A stretch of 64,000 nucleotides of DNA from Desulfopila sp. IMCC35006. Lineage in GTDB: Bacteria; Desulfobacterota; Desulfobulbia; Desulfobulbales; Desulfocapsaceae. Within the stretch, counting starts at the first letter, position 1; every line of letters begins with the position of its first letter. Under the pieces are notes generated by a model. The model was given only the letters and a program-made list of their open reading frames with translations, was not told where the DNA came from and made no database searches. The stretch lies in the NCBI RefSeq assembly GCF_005116645.1, contig NZ_SWCM01000010.1, forward strand, positions 1 through 64,000. The letters run 5' to 3'. The translations under genes were made by a program, and so were the position numbers. Below are positions 59,144 through 64,000 of this stretch, one piece after another.

Positions 59144-59854
59144 TCAATTTTTTGGCCGCAGGTTCTGGCCACCTGCATCATCAATAAACTGATAACCAAC
59201 ACCTCGTACCGTTTTGAGACATTTGGCCGCTTTGGTATGATTACCGATTTTCTGCCGAATACGGGAAATGTACAGATCAATGCTGCGGTCATATCCATTA
59301 TATCTCGTGTTGTATATATCCTGGTGAATGACTTCGCGGGAAACCACAGATCCGGCTTTTTGGGCAAGCGACCAGAATAACTGGAACTCTACAGTAGAAA
59401 GCGCGATCGCTTGCCCGTCTATGAATACATCTCGTCGTCGTGCGTCAACGGTAAGCCTGCCGAATTTTAGCTGCAGGTCTGGTTTCTTAGGGATAAATCG
59501 GCGGAGCAATGCCTTGATGTTTGCGGCAACTAATGGTGCCCCATCGCCGCAGGCCATTGAGGAGTCCGCGCCGAGATCAAGCGCCAGTTTATGAAAGCTA
59601 TTATTTTTTCGTTCGGATATCAGCATTAATAATTCTGGATAAATGGTGCGTATTGTCTGACAATGAGTGAGGCCATCGACCCCTTCAGGACAATCGAGCA
59701 CCACCATGTGGGGCGGATACAGCTCAAAAAAATCCATTGCCTGCTGAAAATTTTCCTTCCGGTATACAACCATCTCATCGGTGCTCAAGAGCTGTTGTAG
59801 ATCAAGGTAGAATTTGTTCTCTCCGCCAATAATAAAAACAGTTGCTCCGCTCAT
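59144..59854 (-). CDS. OmpR-type winged-helix regulator with degenerate receiver
   Basis: 236 aa. The N-terminal receiver-like domain lacks the acidic pair: FIIGGENKF stands where a DD/ED pair is expected. The acceptor-position Asp is kept (MVVLDCPEG), and no canonical Lys-Pro is seen (SSMACGDGAP instead). The C-terminal winged helix is intact, with LSTVEFQLFWSLAQKAGSVV, YNGYDRSIDLYISRIRQKIG and KTVRGVGYQF. It may work without Mg-dependent phosphorylation. It is divergent from a BaeS-like kinase; the 236-bp gap holds 11-bp repeat operators in both directions, so autoregulation is plausible. Confidence 0.85.
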   Translation of the reverse strand: MSGATVFIIGGENKFYLDLQQLLSTDEMVVYRKENFQQAMDFFELYPPHMVVLDCPEGVDGLTHCQTIRTIYPELLMLISERKNNSFHKLALDLGADSSMACGDGAPLVAANIKALLRRFIPKKPDLQLKFGRLTVDARRRDVFIDGQAIALSTVEFQLFWSLAQKAGSVVSREVIHQDIYNTRYNGYDRSIDLYISRIRQKIGNHTKAAKCLKTVRGVGYQFIDDAGGQNLRPKN

Positions 59855-59944
59855 TCGTGCTCATTTTCTCATGGAAATAGTTCATTGCTTTTTTTGTGCC
59901 GCAGGTCACCTCTCTTGCTGCTGATCCTCTACAAGGCTAGATGC

Positions 59945-59966
59945 GAAATGTGGAAGAATTATGGAA
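59945..59966. promoter_or_regulatory. 11-bp direct-repeat pair on the regulator side of the divergent promoter region
   Basis: GAAATGTGGAA and GAATTATGGAA are adjacent, 91-112 bp upstream of the start at 59854, in the same orientation relative to the gene as the repeats at 56.6 and 58.1 kb. Confidence 0.65.
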
Positions 59967-59988
59967 GCCATGGTATTTTTTACTGCCG

Positions 59989-60010
59989 GTTCATATTTCT
60001 TCCACATTTG
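59989..60010. promoter_or_regulatory. 11-bp direct-repeat pair on the kinase side of the divergent promoter region
   Basis: GTTCATATTTC and TTCCACATTTG are adjacent, the complement of the unit at 59945. They lie 81-102 bp upstream of the kinase start at 60091, so orientation relative to the gene is kept. Confidence 0.65.
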
Positions 60011-60090
60011 TTCTCTATCCTGCTTTTATGGCGCATCATCCCCCTCTGCACCTGATTTCAAGCAGGGGATCAACTTAACAAGGGATTTCT

Positions 60091-61545
60091 GTGAAAATCA
60101 GCATCAGACACAAACTCTTTGCCACGCTCCTGCTGACAACCGTGATCGTTGCGGTAGGTCTTTTTTTCTTTCTGCAATGGAATTTTGATCGTGGTTTTTT
60201 AAATTACGTCAAGAGCCAGGAAGTGGAACAGTTAGATAGGTTTGCCGTGCAGTTGACCGGTTATTATGTCCAAAACGGCAGCTGGCAGTTTATTGCCCGA
60301 AATCATCCTCTTTGGCGGAAAATACATAGAGATGCGTCCCATCTCTCTGATATTGAGGAAAGAATTGACCCTCAAAGGGGAAAGGTTTTTCCTGGTGATG
60401 AGCCTCTGCCACCGCCGGAAATTCTACCACCGAGGCTCCCTAGGGATTTGGGGCCGCGAATCGTTCTTTTTGATGCTGACCGGAGATGGGTGATTGGTGG
60501 GCCACCCGATGTCGCAAGGCGCAATAACCTTACCATGCGGCCTATCACTCACGAAGGAAAAGCCATCGGCTATCTGGGATTGATTCCGTTTAAAGAGCTG
60601 TCCCATTCTGGAGACCTCCTTTTTGTCGAACAGCAAACCGAGTCGTTTGTGCTGATAACCATCGTGATGGTGGGACTGTCTCTCCTGCTTACTTTTCCAG
60701 TGACCATCCATCTGTTGCGCCCCATAAATTCGCTGACAAAAGCGACACGACAGCTGATCGCCGGCCAATTCAAGACACGTATTGCCGTTACTACCGCGGA
60801 TGAACTGGGCCGCCTGTCTGATGATTTCAATATCCTGGCCATGACCCTTGAGAAAAATGAAAAGAACAGGCAGCTCTGGGTGGCCGATATCTCCCATGAA
60901 CTGCGCACACCTCTTGCTGTCCTGCGCGGTGAGATTGAAGCTGTCCAGGATGGAATACGGCAGCCTGATCCGGATACAATGGCTGCCCTGCATGGAGAGA
61001 TCATTCATCTGGAACGAATGGTCAATGATCTCTATGAACTCTCTATGTCCGATATCGGAGCCCTGAATTATAAGAGGGTGAAGGTCAACCCGGCCGGAAT
61101 TTTAGTGGGGACAGTCGAACTGTTCGAACAGCGGGCGCGTCAGAAAGGACTTGAACTGTCGACAGATCTGGATGTCGACGATTCCTGTTCTCTACTCGGG
61201 GATCCTGATCGTCTCCACCAGTTATTTACCAATCTGCTTGAAAACAGCCTCCGCTATACTGATTCACCAGGAAAAATAGCGGTTCAGGCAGAGGTCGATA
61301 AAGGTATGGTGGTTATTCGCATTGAAGATTCGGCGCCGGGTGTGTCTTCGGAACAATTACCAAGACTCTTCGATCGCCTGTACCGGGGTGAAGGGTCCCG
61401 AAATCGTGCTACCGGCGGGGCAGGGCTCGGGCTGGCCATTTGTAAAAATATTGTTGATGCCCATCAGGGGAGAATTGAGGCTGGTTGTTCACCGCTTGGC
61501 GGCGTCTTGATAAACATTCAACTGCCTCTTTATAGAGGCGCCTGA
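60091..61545 (+). CDS. BaeS-like sensor histidine kinase
   Basis: 484 aa from GTG. Helix 1 is at about residues 10-30 and a periplasmic domain at about 31-188 contains a Pro-rich stretch (EPLPPPEILPPRLPRD). Helix 2 is at about 189-212 and is followed by HAMP (DELGRLSDDFNILAMTL), HisKA with ADISHELRTPLAVLRGEIEA, and HATPase with NLLENSLRYTD, EDSAPGVSSEQLPRLFDR and GGAGLGLAICKNIV. It is a complete kinase. The partner regulator gene follows after 12 bp. Inferred role: envelope stress or ligand sensing at the inner membrane. Confidence 0.93.
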   Translation: MKISIRHKLFATLLLTTVIVAVGLFFFLQWNFDRGFLNYVKSQEVEQLDRFAVQLTGYYVQNGSWQFIARNHPLWRKIHRDASHLSDIEERIDPQRGKVFPGDEPLPPPEILPPRLPRDLGPRIVLFDADRRWVIGGPPDVARRNNLTMRPITHEGKAIGYLGLIPFKELSHSGDLLFVEQQTESFVLITIVMVGLSLLLTFPVTIHLLRPINSLTKATRQLIAGQFKTRIAVTTADELGRLSDDFNILAMTLEKNEKNRQLWVADISHELRTPLAVLRGEIEAVQDGIRQPDPDTMAALHGEIIHLERMVNDLYELSMSDIGALNYKRVKVNPAGILVGTVELFEQRARQKGLELSTDLDVDDSCSLLGDPDRLHQLFTNLLENSLRYTDSPGKIAVQAEVDKGMVVIRIEDSAPGVSSEQLPRLFDRLYRGEGSRNRATGGAGLGLAICKNIVDAHQGRIEAGCSPLGGVLINIQLPLYRGA

Positions 61546-61557
61546 GATAACGACCAG

Positions 61558-62226
61558 ATGAAACAAAAGATATTGATAGTAGAGGACGAAAAGCGTCTGG
61601 CTGAACTGCATCGTGATTATCTGCAGCAGGCAGGGTATGCAACGGAGTGTCTCCGGGACGGGATGCTTGCTGTCCCGTGGGTGAGAGACAACAGTCCGGA
61701 TCTTATCCTGCTGGATCTTATGCTGCCGAATAAAGATGGGCTGGAGATCTGCAAGGAAATCCGCACATTTTCCAATGTTCCGATTATCATGGTCACCGCT
61801 CGAGCAGAAGAAATCGACCGGCTGCTTGGCCTGGAACTCGGCGCTGACGATTATATCTGCAAGCCTTTCAGTCCCCGGGAAGTAGTGGCTCGAGTTAAAG
61901 CCGTTTTGCGCCGAGGCTTGCAACCAGCCCAGACGGATCAAGTGCTGATCCTTGATGAAGACTGTTACCTGGCAACCCTGCAGGGAAAAGCCCTTGATTT
62001 AACTGCCGTCGAGTTTCAGCTGCTGAGCATTCTGGCTGGCAGGCCGGGACAGATTTTCAGCCGGGACCAGTTAATGGATCGCATCTACACCGACCGTCGT
62101 ATCGTCTGCGATCGGACTATAGACAGCCATATTAAAAAACTGCGAAAAAAAATTGCCGTGGCCGCTCCAGACCTCGAGCTGATTCAGTCTGTTTACAGTG
62201 TTGGATATAAGTACAGAAATCCATGA
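61558..62226 (+). CDS. OmpR/BaeR-like response regulator
   Basis: 222 aa. The receiver has ILIVEDEKRLAEL, the phospho-acceptor Asp in LILLDLMLPNKDG, IMVTARAEE and Lys in YICKPFSPRE. The winged helix has LTAVEFQLLSILAGRPGQIF, CDRTIDSHIKKLRKKI and the SVYSVGYKY ending. All phosphorylation residues are intact, in contrast to the divergent regulator at 59144. It is paired with the kinase just upstream. A candidate binding site is the 11-bp direct repeat in the divergent promoter region and upstream of nearby genes. Confidence 0.93.
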   Translation: MKQKILIVEDEKRLAELHRDYLQQAGYATECLRDGMLAVPWVRDNSPDLILLDLMLPNKDGLEICKEIRTFSNVPIIMVTARAEEIDRLLGLELGADDYICKPFSPREVVARVKAVLRRGLQPAQTDQVLILDEDCYLATLQGKALDLTAVEFQLLSILAGRPGQIFSRDQLMDRIYTDRRIVCDRTIDSHIKKLRKKIAVAAPDLELIQSVYSVGYKYRNP

Positions 62227-62449
62227 TGCCGTGCGATGCTTGATCTGGAAATATGCATCTGTACCGTCGCGCGGTTTCTGCGGTTTATGCTGAAAATGAC
62301 CAAAGGACGACCAACCCAGAGCACTTTGAGGAAAATTATTCTCTTGTAAAAACAAAGGAATAATTTGTAAGGTACGCAGTAATTATAGCGTTGTCGCCGA
62401 GAGACAAGTTCTGTTTTTCCTCCTGGAACAATTATTTGGTGAGGGTCCC

Positions 62450-63643
62450 ATGACTATAGGCGCACCTCGAGAAGTAACTACCCCGCACCGGCAGATCCCT
62501 TTAGAAATTCCACAAGGTGTTGCCCCGACGGAGTTTTTCAACAGTCCCTGCAATCTGCGTCATCTTGCCCGAGAAAACGGGCTGTTGCGCACCCCGGAAG
62601 GCTTCCTCCTTTATCGCAAGGCGATTGGTCATTCCAATCTCTTTGATACCTCTATTATTTACGATACCTCACAGAAAGTGCTTGATCCCATGGGCCGACC
62701 GGTCCGTCGTGACCAGCTTTCACGGGGGGAAAATCTGGTTTTTAGCCGGATGACCAAAGTGGTGATGGATTTCATGTTGGAGAAATATCCCGATCCTGAA
62801 AAACATCTGGTGTTCTGCGGGGAAGCCAGTCTGGATGCGACCTGGCCGCTGAATAAGTCCGGGGTGCCGAGCATTCGTATGATCCATAACCATTTCATGG
62901 TCTTTGAAAACTCTCTGCTGGCATCCTCGCCCCATGCAGCCGAAGATAATCCAAATCTGACCGACAGCGGCCATAACGGTCTCTTTCTCGATTATTTAAG
63001 TGATGTCTATCGGCGGTTTCTGGGGGTCATGGAGTTCGAAGTGCTCCGTCCGATTCAGCCTGAAAAATGTAAACTGGCTATCACCGGGTATCCTCAGGGC
63101 TTGCCCAGCTGGGAGGTTGTCGGCGGGGCAGCTTCGCTCAGCAGAGGGCAGTTCTGGAAAGAATACGATATGGTTCTTAAAGGGTTTCTCGATTTTTACC
63201 GGGCTCTGTTTGCCCTGGTTGCGGCGGAGGACAACAGGATTCCCGCCGATGCTGCATTTCCTGATCAAATCGAAGATATCCTGCTCTTTAGCGACCAGTT
63301 CCATCAGGCGGCCCGGATGCTGCGTTTGCAGGTACTGGAAGATCCGTTGTTTGCCAATCAGATTAGGTGGAAACCTGCTTATAAACAATTGCTGTACCGG
63401 GATGATGCCGGGCGGTTGATCGTCACGATCAGTCAGAACTCTGTTGGTAATGCCATCACCGAGCTGCTTGGCATTGTCGTTAAAAGAGTTGTCGACGAGC
63501 AGGCCTACGCCGAGGTGGAGGGAGCTCTGGTGGAAAACCTGCTGGAGTTGAGAAATCGGCTGGTTCGCTACAACCTCGGGACACCCATTGCAGCCCCATC
63601 ATGGCCCCACGGCCGTTTTGTGGCCCCGGCCAAAGATTTCTAA
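62450..63643 (+). CDS. Conserved-looking protein of unknown function
   Basis: 397 aa with no signal peptide, membrane helix or family that I recognise. It looks globular and cytoplasmic. An internal RMIHNHFMVFEN segment could be a His-pair nucleotide-binding motif of the HIT/GalT type, but one motif is not enough. Other compositionally strong segments are TGYPQGLPSWEVVGG and TISQNSVGNAITELLGIVVKR. The preceding bases have GAGGGTCCC before the ATG, and the upstream gap of about 220 bp suggests its own promoter. A small gene follows after 9 bp in the same direction. Confidence 0.55.
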   Translation: MTIGAPREVTTPHRQIPLEIPQGVAPTEFFNSPCNLRHLARENGLLRTPEGFLLYRKAIGHSNLFDTSIIYDTSQKVLDPMGRPVRRDQLSRGENLVFSRMTKVVMDFMLEKYPDPEKHLVFCGEASLDATWPLNKSGVPSIRMIHNHFMVFENSLLASSPHAAEDNPNLTDSGHNGLFLDYLSDVYRRFLGVMEFEVLRPIQPEKCKLAITGYPQGLPSWEVVGGAASLSRGQFWKEYDMVLKGFLDFYRALFALVAAEDNRIPADAAFPDQIEDILLFSDQFHQAARMLRLQVLEDPLFANQIRWKPAYKQLLYRDDAGRLIVTISQNSVGNAITELLGIVVKRVVDEQAYAEVEGALVENLLELRNRLVRYNLGTPIAAPSWPHGRFVAPAKDF

Positions 63644-63652
63644 AGAGTTGAG

Positions 63653-63928
63653 GTGGTTGAAGGAGATATGCTTATTCCAATAGACAACAATCCGGATATT
63701 GATACGGACAGAGATCTCAGTTCTGCCGAGCGGCACATTGTGCAGAAACTTTTCGGCTGGAAAACCATGGTGCACTCAGTTGCCGAGTTCCGGCAGAAAA
63801 AAGAATCGGCACTGGTCATGGGTTGGAACAATTCCGGGCCTATCAGGGAAAGCAGGGCTCTGGCGCTGGTGGCAAAGCAGCTGGAAAAAGAGATTGTCCA
63901 TCGTCTAAGCCCGGGAAACGGGAAATAG
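63653..63928 (+). CDS. Small protein of unknown function
   Basis: 91 aa from a GTG at 63653, or 86 aa from the ATG at 63668 (MLIPIDNNPDID), which has AAGGAG only 2 bases away. It is acidic at the N-terminus and ends in a helical Lys/Glu segment (VAKQLEKEIVHR). No family was recognised. It is probably co-transcribed with the 397-aa protein upstream and ends at repeat T4. Confidence 0.5.
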   Translation: MVEGDMLIPIDNNPDIDTDRDLSSAERHIVQKLFGWKTMVHSVAEFRQKKESALVMGWNNSGPIRESRALALVAKQLEKEIVHRLSPGNGK

Positions 63929-63998
63929 GTCGGGATTCTTTTTAATACTTGTGCTGGGCGGGGCTCTGTTCAGTACTTCCTTGAGGGGCGTTCAGTTG
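63906..63998 (+). terminator. Terminator-like hairpin repeat, copy T4
   Basis: CCCGGGAAACGGGAAATAGG, then TCGGGATTCTTTTTAATAC, then CTCTGTTCAGTACTTCC and TTGAGGGGCG. It overlaps the last codons of the small gene ending at 63928 and is oriented with it. The CCCG/CGGG stem with a following T-run can act as a terminator. The repeat may continue past the window end. Confidence 0.6.
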
Positions 63999-64000
63999 AT

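Noticed and set aside
62880-62910. HIT/GalT-type nucleotide-binding motif in the 397-aa protein
   Set aside because: Only a single His-Asn-His segment is visible; the rest of the family pattern is absent, so no function is assigned.

Overview
This window (about 50% GC, dense bacterial coding, many two-component genes) looks like a chromosome segment of a marine or estuarine anaerobe of the Desulfobacterota, most likely Desulfobulbales. The pointers are a cytoplasmic Phs/Psr-like molybdopterin oxidoreductase with its FeS subunit, a TauE/SafE anion exporter, carboxynorspermidine-pathway genes, sigma-54 regulators and a glycine-betaine ABC importer. The taxon is inferred; no rRNA or tRNA gene was seen.

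Layout. 1-3.6 kb: a Lap-type adhesin module on the minus strand (start of a LapA-like adhesin, LapD c-di-GMP receptor, LapG protease). 3.9-9.3 kb, plus strand: norspermidine synthesis pair, a SpoIIE-type phosphatase and an MFS transporter. 9.3-23.4 kb, all minus: a long co-directional block of a membrane protein/histidine kinase/receiver trio, Mo oxidoreductase with FeS subunit, a kinase-like protein lacking an ATPase domain, a TauE exporter, a small membrane protein, a PEP-synthase-like phosphotransferase with an unrecognised C-terminal domain, a dual-specificity phosphatase fused to a YkgJ-like Cys domain, and an NtrC-type regulator. 23.9-33.4 kb: OmpA-like lipoprotein, AsmA, CvfB, a hybrid kinase, an ArsR/permease/thioredoxin-like operon and WrbA. 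33.9-44.6 kb: a PhnD-like binding protein with a hybrid kinase, a 2-hydroxyacid dehydrogenase, an NlpC/P60 lipoprotein, a double CDP-alcohol phosphatidyltransferase and a betaine transporter. 44.7-52.7 kb: MarR regulator, tripartite RND efflux pump, nucleosidase and DJ-1 protein. 52.8-62.2 kb: a Tat-exported flavoprotein, ferric-reductase-like membrane protein, 2[4Fe-4S] ferredoxin, small lipoprotein, DUF1566 protein, EF-hand protein and a BaeSR-like system. 62.4-64 kb: two unrecognised genes.

The most unusual signals are outside genes. (1) Four copies of a 166-168 bp inverted-repeat element lie between 30.9 and 42.7 kb. Two are flanked by 13-14 bp direct repeats, stem bases covary between copies, and one copy has its core flipped relative to its arms. 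(2) Tandem 11-bp direct repeats (unit close to GAAATATGGAA) lie upstream of the small lipoprotein gene, the DUF1566 gene and both divergent two-component genes at 56.6-60.0 kb, which suggests a shared OmpR-type regulon. (3) A terminator-like hairpin repeat recurs at the 3' ends of four genes between 54.6 and 64 kb. The best candidates for an undescribed protein system are the phosphotransferase/phosphatase/NtrC block at 9.3-16.6 kb and the extracytoplasmic redox/EF-hand/two-component locus at 52.8-62.2 kb.
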